Source: a virus
IMG/VR virus record: IMGVR_UViG_3300045952_000362
Span: 1 to 64,000 of that record
Direction: 5' to 3' (one strand)
Length of the DNA stretch: 64,000 nt
Positions 1-6,585 of the stretch are shown here, in pieces. The translations under genes were made by a program, and so were the position numbers. The stretch's first letter is position 1. Each line of letters begins with the position of its first letter. The notes below the pieces were generated by a model, which worked only from the letters and a program-made list of their open reading frames with translations, was not told the origin of the DNA and did not search any database.

Positions 1-104
1 TTAAAAAACGCTCTCTTCTCTCTCGGTTGCTTTGCCCACCACTTCTTTCGATGGTATCGATTTCGTTCCGGATTTTGATCCCGCCACCGGCGCATCGCTC
101 GTGC
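1..104. repeat. 104-bp exact direct repeat, left copy (partner 62981-63084)
   Basis: Bases 1-104 are identical to 62981-63084. The sequences then diverge (CGCACTGCC here, GCACTTGTCC there), with a short AGTGC(G) microhomology at the junction on the minus strand. A simple terminal redundancy would stay identical to the contig end, and this does not. Confidence 0.9.
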
Positions 105-371
105 CGCACTGCCGGCGTCGCCCTCCTGCCAGCGCTCACTCTTCTCGTCGTAGGCGTCTTGCAGTTCGTCTTTGACTTCCTCCGCCCACGTACGAGCGCT
201 GGAGAGCGTCTCGTTGTACGTCCGGATGGCACTGTTGGCGTCTTCCATCGCGGACGCGATCGCGGACCGCATCGTCTCCATGGCGTCCTCCAATACGCCC
301 TTGGCCTTGTTCAACGCTTCGACGTGCTCGCCCTTCTTCCGCAGCCCATCCTTCTTAAGTCCGAACGCCAT
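1..371 (-). CDS. Partial, apparently chimeric ORF running off the left edge
   Basis: The ATG at 371 follows a good ribosome site (GAGGAGGTGACCG), and the frame is open for 123 codons to base 1. Residues 1 to about 90 form a helical, probably coiled-coil protein (MAFGLKKDGLRKKGEHVEAL, later DEKSERWQEGD). The last 34 residues (ARAMRRWRDQNPERNR onward) are identical to residues 123-156 or so of the basic protein at 62821-63453, because bases 1-104 repeat 62981-63084. The frame is kept across the junction. This could be a real in-frame fusion, a deletion variant of the phage, or a chimeric assembly end. The first 90 residues are probably a genuine small phage protein whose true C-terminus is missing here. 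Confidence 0.6.
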   Translation of the reverse strand, partial: MAFGLKKDGLRKKGEHVEALNKAKGVLEDAMETMRSAIASAMEDANSAIRTYNETLSSARTWAEEVKDELQDAYDEKSERWQEGDAGSAARAMRRWRDQNPERNRYHRKKWWAKQPREKRAFF

Positions 372-603
372 CGGTCACCTCCTCGATCGTCATCTTGTAC
401 TCTTCCAGGAACCGGCCCGTCGGACTAGTGAGCGCCATGTGCTCGTCCGAGAGCCAGCAGATATCGAAGGCCCGACGCGAGCGCACGGCGGACGCCCCGG
501 CTTCGATCATGTGTAGGTACGCTTCGGTCATCGTGTCGAAGCGCATGCGCATCGGGGGTAGCCCCTGCGCGGTCAACGTTTTGGTAACGACGTAGTTCGT
601 CAC
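355..603 (-). CDS. Small conserved hypothetical protein, paralogue of the 62568-62828 product
   Basis: 82 residues. I chose the GTG at 603 because GGAGAGGAG lies just upstream and because the protein then aligns end to end with the 86-residue product at 62568-62828. Shared positions are an N-terminal YVVTKT/YIVTKT, MTxA, MI, then SxRxxD, WLxD and SPTGRxLE. The open frame extends further upstream, but only into a GC-rich non-coding island, so the longer version is not believed. It overlaps the next gene (start 371) by 17 bases. Function is unknown. The two copies probably arose by duplication and lie near the two ends of the window. Confidence 0.7.
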   Translation of the reverse strand: MTNYVVTKTLTAQGLPPMRMRFDTMTEAYLHMIEAGASAVRSRRAFDICWLSDEHMALTSPTGRFLEEYKMTIEEVTDGVRT

Positions 604-727
604 GGCGCATCTCCTCTCCCAGTGCGCGTAGCAGAGCCGATGCCGTCGGCCCACGGTCGTGCCAGAGTGTCGGTCGTCGTTCACGTGTCGGCCACTGCAC
701 CCGATACGCGTCCGGATGCTTTGCCAT
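425..727 (-). CDS. Possible small ORF with a strong ribosome site, overlapping the next gene out of frame
   Basis: The ATG at 727 has a near-ideal ribosome site (GGGAGGTGTGAA) and starts MAKHPDAYRVQWPTRERRPT. The first 45 or so residues look protein-like. After about base 600 the frame only shadows the 355-603 gene (Arg-, His- and Ala-rich). A one-base indel near 600-610 would let it stop at the TGA overlapping the downstream GTG, as is usual in this operon. It is either a real short gene with a frameshift or sequencing error, or a long out-of-frame overlap. Confidence 0.35.
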   Translation of the reverse strand: MAKHPDAYRVQWPTRERRPTLWHDRGPTASALLRALGEEMRRDELRRYQNVDRAGATPDAHALRHDDRSVPTHDRSRGVRRALASGLRYLLALGRAHGAH

Positions 728-779
728 TTCACACCTCCCTGAAATTCGCTGAAGAATTTCTCGACCCGAACCTGCCTAC

Positions 780-937
780 GGATTTGCCCCCGGTCGTGCC
801 GCCCCCGCCGTTGCCCCTTGGGGCGTCCGGTCTGCCGGGGTGGGCAAGGCCCCCCGGCCCCGGTTATCGCCCCTGCAGCGGCCCCTAATGGGCGGCAACC
901 CGGCCCCGGCCCCACCGGGGGGACCCCGCCCCGGCCA
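780..937. repeat. GC-rich non-coding island 1
   Basis: This is a G/C-run-rich stretch with no credible reading frame. It shares the exact 18-mer GGGGTGGGCAAGGCCCCC (837-854) with the island at 26641-26839 (26688-26705). It also carries CTAATGG and CCATTAG motifs in both orientations (about 888-945) like the islands at 43615-43830 and 63717-63893. It lies between the stop of the DUF2786 gene and the small genes downstream, in an arm where genes otherwise overlap. The last codons of the DUF2786 gene run into it. Terminator, promoter or mobile-repeat roles are all open. Confidence 0.7.
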
Positions 938-1894
938 TTAGCGCCCATTGCCGGGGCCGATCGCCCGACGCCGGGGGCGTTGCCCGGTCCCCGGCTTGGC
1001 CACGTCCTTGGGGTCGCCGCCACAGGCCTGACAGACCAGCCCATCGGTGTCGTGGTCGAACCAGCCGAAGTCGCCGCCATCCTCCGGCTCGTTGCAGTGC
1101 ACGCATCGCTTCGAGTCCAGCCGCAGCTGCTGCTCGGCGGTGAGTGCGTTGCTTCGCAGGTTCACCTTCTCTGCGGCCGCACGTCCGTGCCGCATGCCGT
1201 CGGCGTGCGCGGTGCGCGCCACCGGCCCGAGCTTGCTCGCGCTCTTCCACGACTGGCCCTTCACGAAGTCGTCCACGGCCTTGAGATCCGACACGCGCAC
1301 CAACGCCACACACCCGGCTGCGGCCTCCCGTCGCAGTCGTGCGGCCTCGTCATCGTATCGCTCCCCCAGCCGTCGCACGAAGGAGTCGATCCAGTTGTCG
1401 CGATAGCCACGCATCCGGTACGTGACGTTCTGTCCGGTCTTGCGCCACTCCTCGACATGCTGGTGGTAGTACTCGTGCCGGGCACGGTCGCTGGCCCGTT
1501 CGACGAACCGCTGGAGCACGACGAGGACGAACTCGCACTGCTCGACTTCGCTCTTGCGCCCGATGAGCGAGAGTCGCGAGCTCTTCGTGTACACCGCGAA
1601 GCGGCAGTTGTGTGCGGCCGACACGATGCCGGCCAGTCGCTCGATCCACGCCTGTCGTGACTTGCGCATCTCGAGGTCCGGGTACTTCGAATAGTCGATC
1701 GGGTAGTTCGCGATCGGGTTGCTGTCCTGGAACTCCTTGAACTCGATGTCGGTCATCGAGATCTTGTGCTTGGCCAGCAGCCGCTGCATCATCTCCGCGA
1801 ACGCTTGCGCCTCAGCCTCGTTGCCGATGGCCGACGCACTCTCCGCATGACGCTTCAGCTTTCCGATCTTGTCGAGGATGGACTGGTCAGCCAC
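938..1894 (-). CDS. DUF2786-type protein with C-terminal zinc ribbon
   Basis: 318 residues from the GTG at 1894, preceded by GAGAGGGG. Residues 5-52 match the DUF2786 pattern seen in many phages and bacteria (ILDKIGKLKRHAESAS, then EAEAQAFAEMMQRLLAKHKI). The middle region (about 75-190) contains an RxxW...SFVRRLGERY segment typical of proteins carrying this domain. Near the C-terminus CVHC and CQAC pairs suggest a zinc ribbon. The final 15 residues (Arg/Gly/Pro-rich) are encoded by the start of a GC-rich island and may be an acquired tail. The role of the family is not established, and the zinc ribbon suggests nucleic-acid contact (inference). Confidence 0.8.
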   Translation of the reverse strand: MADQSILDKIGKLKRHAESASAIGNEAEAQAFAEMMQRLLAKHKISMTDIEFKEFQDSNPIANYPIDYSKYPDLEMRKSRQAWIERLAGIVSAAHNCRFAVYTKSSRLSLIGRKSEVEQCEFVLVVLQRFVERASDRARHEYYHQHVEEWRKTGQNVTYRMRGYRDNWIDSFVRRLGERYDDEAARLRREAAAGCVALVRVSDLKAVDDFVKGQSWKSASKLGPVARTAHADGMRHGRAAAEKVNLRSNALTAEQQLRLDSKRCVHCNEPEDGGDFGWFDHDTDGLVCQACGGDPKDVAKPGTGQRPRRRAIGPGNGR

Positions 1895-2072
1895 GGGGCA
1901 CCCCTCTCGGACGCGAACGACGTTCCCACTCGACCTCTTCCAGCGCTTGCTCGGGCGAGCGCAACCACGACGCGTACAACTCCGTGCGCGACACGGGACG
2001 CTCCCCGTGCTTCGCGATGTCGTAGCGCAACCACAGACCGACCGCAAGGGCTACGATCAGTACAACGATCAT
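1887..2072 (-). CDS. Small single-pass membrane protein
   Basis: 61 residues starting MIVVLIVALAVGLWLRYDI. Residues 1-15 are a strongly hydrophobic helix with no charged N-region, followed by a basic cytoplasmic-type segment. It overlaps the upstream gene by four bases (ATGA at 2069-2072) and the downstream gene by eight, so it is translationally coupled. It may be an inner-membrane early protein, and I cannot assign a function. Confidence 0.6.
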   Translation of the reverse strand: MIVVLIVALAVGLWLRYDIAKHGERPVSRTELYASWLRSPEQALEEVEWERRSRPRGVPRG

Positions 2073-2332
2073 GACTCTCCTCCTGGTTGTCGAAGCACCT
2101 GCACACCGTAGCGGACCCGACGCTTGGTCCGTACGGCGTAGTGCGAAAACTTACTGGGCCGATTGTCCCACGCCAACTGCGACGCGTACAGACGCGCCTC
2201 ACGCAGCAGGTCGAAGAGCACCGGCTCATTTGTGCCGTTGCGTTTCACCCGGACGACGACAGCGATGCCGTCCGGGTGCATGGGAGTGGGGTGAACAGCG
2301 GTATGCACGGTACGACCACGAAGCTCCAACAT
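2069..2332 (-). CDS. Small hypothetical protein
   Basis: 87 residues from the ATG at 2332 (MLELRGRTVHTAVHPTPM), chosen because it overlaps the stop of the upstream gene. It contains a central LFDLLREARLYASQLAWD segment that is probably helical and a basic C-terminal half. No family is recognised. Coupled start and stop overlaps on both sides support that it is translated. Confidence 0.6.
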   Translation of the reverse strand: MLELRGRTVHTAVHPTPMHPDGIAVVVRVKRNGTNEPVLFDLLREARLYASQLAWDNRPSKFSHYAVRTKRRVRYGVQVLRQPGGES

Positions 2333-2529
2333 CAGTCCACCTCTTCTCCGCGCTCCAGTGCGCGGGCACGTTCCGTGTGACGGGCCGCTGCGGCCATGTC
2401 TCCATCCTGCCGAGCGAGACCCGCCATCTCCCACTCCTGGTCGGCCCGACGTTTCATCGGGTCCGACTGTCGCTCCCGGAAGCGTGCCTTCTGCTCCGGC
2501 GACCACCGGCTGATGTCACGAATTGCCAT
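2332..2529 (-). CDS. Small charged helical protein
   Basis: 65 residues, MAIRDISRWSPEQKARFRER at the start. The protein is almost entirely charged and helical (Arg, Glu, Gln), without cysteine or membrane segments. It overlaps its neighbours by 1 base downstream and 14 bases upstream. It may bind nucleic acid or protein, but the family is unknown. Confidence 0.6.
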   Translation of the reverse strand: MAIRDISRWSPEQKARFRERQSDPMKRRADQEWEMAGLARQDGDMAAAARHTERARALERGEEVD

Positions 2530-2710
2530 AGCCGTATCCTCCTCCGGTGGCCGAGTGCCACGTGTGCACGATCACGTGCTTGAGCCCCATCGTGCCGCAG
2601 TACCGAAGGGTCTCCACCCACGTGCTCAAGTTCTTGGCGTAGAACCCTTCGATGAAGACGGTGAAGCTGCCGCTGTTGACAACGATCTCGAGCGTGTCCT
2701 GCGAGTTCAT
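2516..2710 (-). CDS. Small hypothetical protein
   Basis: 64 residues from the ATG at 2710 (MNSQDTLEIVVNSGSFTVFI), ending in a Gly/Tyr-rich tail (GGGYGYGNS). It looks like a small beta-rich domain. It is coupled to the upstream gene by a four-base overlap. Function is not recognised. Confidence 0.55.
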   Translation of the reverse strand: MNSQDTLEIVVNSGSFTVFIEGFYAKNLSTWVETLRYCGTMGLKHVIVHTWHSATGGGYGYGNS

Positions 2711-2877
2711 GACTTGCGCTCCTGCCGCTTCGACGCGGCGACCGAATACAACGTGTCCACGATCTCCTTCAACTGCTCCGCCCCCTTTTCCAACTCCTCC
2801 GGTGTGCGGCCATTCAGACCGCCGACGTACACGTCTTGGATCAACTTCTGCAACCCCGTCTTGCTGAAATCCTTCAT
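2707..2877 (-). CDS. Small helical hypothetical protein
   Basis: 56 residues from the ATG at 2877 (MKDFSKTGLQKLIQDVYVGG), with a ribosome site GAGGACATC just upstream. The second half (EELEKGAEQLKEIVDTLYSV) is a likely amphipathic helix. It overlaps the upstream stop by four bases. Function is unknown. Confidence 0.6.
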   Translation of the reverse strand: MKDFSKTGLQKLIQDVYVGGLNGRTPEELEKGAEQLKEIVDTLYSVAASKRQERKS

Positions 2878-3086
2878 GATGTCCTCCTCTGGACGATGGT
2901 GAGCGTACCTTCCAAACCGATCTCTGCGTATCGAGTGCGCACACGGGGCGTCCCGCGCAGCACCAGACACACCGTGTTCCCGTCCCAGACGACGACCTCC
3001 CACCCGTCCGACAGGGCGAGTGAGAGGCAGACCTCCTGGGGGGTGTTGGGCATGCGCCCGTACTTGCGTTCGAACGTGGTCTTCAT
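2874..3086 (-). CDS. Small hypothetical protein
   Basis: 70 residues (MKTTFERKYGRMPNTPQEVC). The body is beta-rich (WEVVVWDGNTVCLVLRG). Its ATG overlaps the stop codon of the upstream gene. No recognised domain. Confidence 0.6.
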   Translation of the reverse strand: MKTTFERKYGRMPNTPQEVCLSLALSDGWEVVVWDGNTVCLVLRGTPRVRTRYAEIGLEGTLTIVQRRTS

Positions 3087-3415
3087 CTCGAGAGGAAGAG
3101 CAACAGCACGCTGTCGATCGACCCCTCCGCATCGAAGTGCGCGTACACCGTCGGACGCATCGTGCGCGACGGGTGCGCGTTCTCCTGTTTGAGAAACAGC
3201 GCCGCAGCCATCGTGGCCTTGGACGTATCACCGTCGCCGTGGTGCACGATGTAGCGATCGGTCTTGTCGTTGTACACGATCTTGGTCACGATGCCAAGAT
3301 AGGTCGGATGGTCTTTCGTCGCGCGGTCTTGGATCGACGCCCGCACTGTGTTGTAGTCGCCACCGGCCGCACGGGCCTCGTCGGCCCACTCTGACGCGTA
3401 TGCAATCGTGTTCAT
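3083..3415 (-). CDS. Hypothetical protein
   Basis: 110 residues, start MNTIAYASEWADEARAAGGD. It is preceded by a TTAATTAAGGAGA block that combines a palindrome and a ribosome site, and a near-identical block precedes the gene at 4567. Mixed alpha/beta composition with no motif I can name. Confidence 0.6.
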   Translation of the reverse strand: MNTIAYASEWADEARAAGGDYNTVRASIQDRATKDHPTYLGIVTKIVYNDKTDRYIVHHGDGDTSKATMAAALFLKQENAHPSRTMRPTVYAHFDAEGSIDSVLLLFLSR

Positions 3416-3429
3416 CTCAGTCTCCTTAA

Positions 3430-3633
3430 TTAAGGTTGGGCGTGCTTCTGAATTTCCTCGGCCAAGGCACGGGCCATCGCCCGGCCCACCAACTGCTCGT
3501 CGAACACCCGAGCAGCGAATGCGTGTCCCACGGCATCGGCCGTGTCCGGGTCGAGACCGGCGTCACGAGCCGCATCTCGACCATGTCGGTAGGCTTCCTG
3601 TCGGACCCCGGCAAGCACATCGCGTCGTCTCAC
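3430..3633 (-). CDS. Small hypothetical protein
   Basis: 67 residues from the GTG at 3633, chosen because it overlaps the TGA of the upstream DUF3846 gene (GTGA). The sequence is Ala- and Arg-rich and helical (DAVGHAFAARVFDEQLVGRA). A longer frame exists upstream but only as a shadow of the DUF3846 gene. Function is unknown. Confidence 0.55.
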   Translation of the reverse strand: MRRRDVLAGVRQEAYRHGRDAARDAGLDPDTADAVGHAFAARVFDEQLVGRAMARALAEEIQKHAQP

Positions 3634-3875
3634 TGGCGGTCTCCCTTCTCCAACTCGACGACATCGCCCACTAGCACCTGACCGAACCGCTGGGAGGCGA
3701 CTTGGTTCAGAGGGAGGCCACGCAGCCGTCCCTCTTCGTTGCAGTATGCTCGCGCACGAGTGCCGGGGACGGCTTCGATCCACCCACCCACAGCCTTCTG
3801 CAACTCGTCGAGCGTCACCTTGCGCTTGCCGAGCACCACCGTCTCGATGGTGCCATCCGTCTTGTAGATTTTCAT
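3630..3875 (-). CDS. DUF3846-like protein
   Basis: 81 residues from the ATG at 3875, with AAGGAGGCTGAC upstream. The pattern is that of DUF3846: an LDELQKAVGGWIEAVP core, a Tyr-Cys-Asn-Glu-Glu-Gly stretch (YCNEEG), LPLNQVASQ, then a VGDVVEL strand. The family is common in phage early regions and has no known activity. It is coupled to the downstream gene. Confidence 0.75.
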   Translation of the reverse strand: MKIYKTDGTIETVVLGKRKVTLDELQKAVGGWIEAVPGTRARAYCNEEGRLRGLPLNQVASQRFGQVLVGDVVELEKGDRQ

Positions 3876-3885
3876 GTCAGCCTCC

Positions 3886-4203
3886 TTAGCGAATGACCAA
3901 GTACTTCTGGTTGTAGCGGCAGTCTTTCGTGTGCGGCTCATCGTCGATCGCGCCGCAGTCCGCGCATTCGCCGTCTTCGCTGCGATCGTCATCGTCTTCA
4001 TCCGTGTGCAATTGGAATCCGCTGTTCGAGTACGCCGACTCGCTCACGGTGCCCTCTTCGATTTCACCTTTGATGGGCAGCGCTTGCGGTGTGTGGTGGT
4101 AGTCGCCGTAGTCGGTGGTGAAGATCACGAGCGCGTTTTCGTCCTCGCCATCGAGGAGGTCGCGCAGTTCACGGACGGTGATGGTGCGAAGGGTTCTGGA
4201 CAT
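3886..4203 (-). CDS. Acidic protein with C-terminal zinc-binding motif
   Basis: 105 residues from the ATG at 4203. The N-terminal part (TVRELRDLLDGEDENALVIF) resembles small phage proteins that begin with an RELxxxL helix. An acidic run (DEDDDDRSEDGE) is followed by CADCG...HTKDC, a possible zinc site. Function is unknown. Confidence 0.6.
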   Translation of the reverse strand: MSRTLRTITVRELRDLLDGEDENALVIFTTDYGDYHHTPQALPIKGEIEEGTVSESAYSNSGFQLHTDEDDDDRSEDGECADCGAIDDEPHTKDCRYNQKYLVIR

Positions 4204-4249
4204 TTTGGTTTCTCCTATTCGGAACGGCCCGTGGGCCGGGGTGAACGAA

Positions 4250-4567
4250 CTAGCTACGGAACATTTCAACTTCGTGATCGAGCAATTCGAGCACGCGACC
4301 ATCCTTGGTCACGCACGTCCACATCGTGGTCACGACCGCCGCATCCGAATCGTCGATCGCGAATGCGATGGCCTTGTCAGCCTCTTCATCGACCGGACGG
4401 TTCAACAGGCGACCACCGGTCATCAGATTGTGCAGATCGCCCTCGGCATCCGAGTACATCACGTGGGCACCGACAACGAGCACGACGAGTCCGTTGTCCG
4501 ACTCCGACGGATGGAAGTCGCGGCCGCAGAACCCGTTCATATCAACGCTGGTGATCTTGAGCAACAT
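4250..4567 (-). CDS. Hypothetical protein
   Basis: 105 residues (MLLKITSVDMNGFCGRDFHP). A DFHPSESDNGLVVLVVGAHV segment and two further beta-type stretches suggest a small alpha/beta fold. The start is preceded by TTAATTAGGAGAGTGTCCC. No family is recognised. Confidence 0.6.
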   Translation of the reverse strand: MLLKITSVDMNGFCGRDFHPSESDNGLVVLVVGAHVMYSDAEGDLHNLMTGGRLLNRPVDEEADKAIAFAIDDSDAAVVTTMWTCVTKDGRVLELLDHEVEMFRS

Positions 4568-4588
4568 GGGACACTCTCCTAATTAAGG

Positions 4589-4813
4589 TTACAGGTCGAT
4601 GGATGCAACGTTGCGACCCTTGCGCCCGACAGGCGGGTCCGCGATGAAACGCAGCGACATGTCGTCGTCGTCCTTGGTGCGCAGGTTCGTGTAACCCGAA
4701 CCGGCGATGTGGGCCTCAACAGCGGCCCGTGCTTCGGGAATCGTTTTGACTTCGACCGTCCGCACGATTTTGAAATCGCCCGACAGTGAATACAAACGCA
4801 GTGGCATACCCAT
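4589..4813 (-). CDS. Small hypothetical protein
   Basis: 74 residues from the ATG at 4813 (MGMPLRLYSLSGDFKIVRTV), with GACGAGG at a suitable distance. The sequence looks clearly protein-like (EARAAVEAHIAGSGYTNLRT). Its first 98 bases overlap the upstream ORF (4716-5015) in another frame, an unusually long overlap here, so one of the two ends may reflect a frameshift. Confidence 0.6.
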   Translation of the reverse strand: MGMPLRLYSLSGDFKIVRTVEVKTIPEARAAVEAHIAGSGYTNLRTKDDDDMSLRFIADPPVGRKGRNVASIDL

Positions 4814-5015
4814 TCGGAACCTCGTCAGGCCGGTCCATTCCGGCGAGTGCGGCCAGCGCATCAATCAAGAAGGTGGCCGCACTTTCTAGCTCCAAACGAG
4901 AAACGAATGAGACCCTCTGGTTCCCGGAGTATCCACTTACGGCCACGGTCAGATCGTTCGCTGCCGTCTTGCCTCGTGCGTGGACCTGCTGCCGTTTGAC
5001 TGCAGAGGGTCTCAT
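4716..5015 (-). CDS. Possible gene whose start codon lies in a long hairpin
   Basis: 99 residues from the ATG at 5015. The middle (DLTVAVSGYSGNQRVSFVSR, then a helical LESAATFLIDALAALAGM) looks like real protein. The C-terminal third overlaps the next gene out of frame and looks less natural, so a frameshift near 4815 is possible. The start codon sits inside the first arm of a 24-bp inverted repeat (5003-5026 with 4896-4919), so the transcript would fold the start into a stem. Confidence 0.45.
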   Translation of the reverse strand: MRPSAVKRQQVHARGKTAANDLTVAVSGYSGNQRVSFVSRLELESAATFLIDALAALAGMDRPDEVPNGYATAFVFTVGRFQNRADGRSQNDSRSTGRC

Positions 5016-5026
5016 CCGTTTCTCGT
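4896..5026. repeat. Long inverted repeat, 24-bp arms
   Basis: 4896-4919 is the reverse complement of 5003-5026 except for one base, and 83 bases separate the arms. On minus-strand RNA this forms a very stable stem that includes the ATG of the 4716-5015 ORF. It is not followed by a T-run, so it does not look like a standard terminator. Start-codon occlusion or a recombination scar are possible explanations. Confidence 0.85.
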
Positions 5027-5533
5027 GTTCCCGTCCTTTTGTTCCCCGAGCAAGCGGCCGCGTGGCCGGTACAGGTTTTGTCGCTCAGCCGCAGATTGTG
5101 GGCATAGGACTTACACGCGGGTAATACGCTCGGAATTTTGTAGGAGGTCCGTTTTCGCGCTATCCTTATTTAAGGAGGCCGTGGGTTCGGCGGCTAGCCC
5201 CATGCGCTATTACGGTCGTACTTCAGGACCGGATTTTTCTGGGCCGCTTCAACCCGCTCGTCTCACGACGATCGTTTTCAGCAGGCGGCCCCGTCACCGA
5301 CCCCGGCCGCGCCACCCGTCTGACCGGCCGAGTTCTTGTGGCCGACCCGCGCGAACAAGCTTAATATCCCTCAAACCCTCACCGATAGGGAAACTATTTT
5401 CTGTGAATTCAGGCCTAAGTCGAAAAAATTTCAGTGAGGGTTTAGGCCTGAATTTACCAATTCATACCGGCCTCCGAAACCACAGGGGAATTCGACAGTT
5501 TCCCTACTGCGGTTTCGGGGCCGATATCGGGCA
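5027..5533. other. Intergenic region with interleaved palindromes, possible replication origin
   Basis: No credible gene is present on either strand. Within 5373-5518 four inverted repeats interleave: AATTCAGGCCTAA (5406-5418) with 5442-5454, perfect 13 bp; AAACCCTCAC (5373-5382) with 5434-5443; TAGGGAAACT (5386-5395) with 5497-5506; CCGAAACC (5474-5481) with 5511-5518. There is a local A-run (5423-5428) and A/T-rich patches in an otherwise GC-rich genome. A 12-bp palindrome CCTTATTTAAGG lies near 5165-5176. An origin or a multi-operator control region would fit, but I cannot distinguish them. Confidence 0.5.
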
Positions 5534-5731
5534 CTATTGCGTGGTCCACGCCCCTCCTCGTGCGTGCGCCGGGGGCGGGTCCACACGCGGTTCACGTGTG
5601 CATCGCGCGCAGTACTGGAAGTACAACAGATCTTTGCCGTCGGCCATGAGATTCGCCCGCCACACTTTCTTCGGTGCGCGTGTGAACCGATGTCCGACGA
5701 GCCAACACCACACGGTCAAAAGTTTTCTCAT
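5534..5731 (-). CDS. Small zinc-finger-like protein
   Basis: 65 residues (MRKLLTVWCWLVGHRFTRAP). It begins with a Trp-rich hydrophobic CWLVGHRF motif and has a CARC pair later, a combination common in very small phage proteins. The tail after CARC is Pro- and Ala-rich. It starts three bases upstream of the next stop, in tight operon spacing. Function is unknown. Confidence 0.55.
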   Translation of the reverse strand: MRKLLTVWCWLVGHRFTRAPKKVWRANLMADGKDLLYFQYCARCTREPRVDPPPAHARGGAWTTQ

Positions 5732-5732
5732 G

Positions 5733-6245
5733 TCAACTCTCCTTCATCAAACGAAACGTTGCATACCACGCATCCGGATTCGTCCAGCGCCCGCTGCCGA
5801 ACGGCGTCGCTACGGCAATGCCACTGGCGAGCCCGAATACCTGCGCCGATAGTTCCCTAGCCGTCCGGATCGTGGGGTGCGGGAACGGAAACACCGCCAC
5901 GTAGCCCTCGGAGTCCGGATGCGCTTCGATGCGCGTCGGCTCCAAGGACTGCAATCGGTCCCATACAGAACGCGTTTCTGCTGGGATGGTAGGTGCTGCT
6001 GCAACGTGTCTTTCAGGCGCTGCAACTCGCGGGCTACTTTTGCGAACGCCAGCTCGGGGGCCTCGCATGAATGGGCGACCACAACGCGGACACTCGGGGT
6101 CGCAGTAGTGGCAGAACACGCGTGCGCAAGCGCGACACACAATGCGTCGCCTATCGTGGGTCGGACATTTCCGACGACGACGACGCATCGCCCGGTCATA
6201 GTCCGCTTGGAGGAGTTTGCTTCGGAGGTCATCACGCTGCCCCAT
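5733..6245 (-). CDS. Zinc-ribbon hypothetical protein
   Basis: 170 residues from the ATG at 6245 (MGQRDDLRSKLLQADYDRAM), chosen over an upstream ATG because it gives a 14-base overlap like its neighbours. Residues 20-55 hold a basic run followed by CRACARVFCHYC and CPRC, a likely zinc-binding domain. The C-terminal half is not recognised (YVAVFPFPHPTIRTARELSA). Confidence 0.6.
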   Translation of the reverse strand: MGQRDDLRSKLLQADYDRAMRRRRRKCPTHDRRRIVCRACARVFCHYCDPECPRCGRPFMRGPRAGVRKSSPRVAAPERHVAAAPTIPAETRSVWDRLQSLEPTRIEAHPDSEGYVAVFPFPHPTIRTARELSAQVFGLASGIAVATPFGSGRWTNPDAWYATFRLMKES

Positions 6246-6582
6246 CGAGCCACCGCACGGTGCCGATGCCCCACGGCCCAAGGATTTCCTCCGACATCGC
6301 CGCGTCCTCGTTTGTGATGACGCACCACCCTAGCAACTCCCACGCCAACTTGCCTTTGTGATACCGCATGCGGCATCGCAAGATGACGTAGGTGTCCGTG
6401 TCGTTTTCCAGCACCGGGTTCTTGGCGTAGACCTGCTGCCACATTTCAATCGACACGAGACACCGGATAGCAATTTCTGTGCCATCGGGAATGTCCTTGC
6501 CCGGTCGATAGTCGGGCAGTTGCTTCGGGGCGCGGAGCATGTCGCGCCGCACCATCTCACGAATGGAGTCGTTCAGGTTCAT
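6232..6582 (-). CDS. Hypothetical protein
   Basis: 116 residues (MNLNDSIREMVRRDMLRAPK). A mixed alpha/beta sequence with Trp-rich strands (WELLGWCVIT). It overlaps the downstream gene by 14 bases and is separated from the upstream gene by 3. No family is recognised. Confidence 0.6.
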   Translation of the reverse strand: MNLNDSIREMVRRDMLRAPKQLPDYRPGKDIPDGTEIAIRCLVSIEMWQQVYAKNPVLENDTDTYVILRCRMRYHKGKLAWELLGWCVITNEDAAMSEEILGPWGIGTVRWLDGAA

Positions 6583-6585
6583 GGC

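Noticed and set aside
1-104. Simple terminal redundancy of the packaged DNA
   Set aside because: The right copy is followed by 916 bases that do not match bases 105 onward, so the ends are not a plain redundancy.
355-1080. Extension of the 355-603 gene to a 241-residue ORF
   Set aside because: The added 158 residues are Arg/Gly/Pro-rich translation of GC-rich island 1, without a ribosome site; the paralogue at 62568-62828 starts at the equivalent of the GTG at 603.
4980-5852. 290-residue plus-strand ORF
   Set aside because: It crosses the palindrome cluster and antisense to two small leftward genes, has no ribosome site and no protein-like composition.
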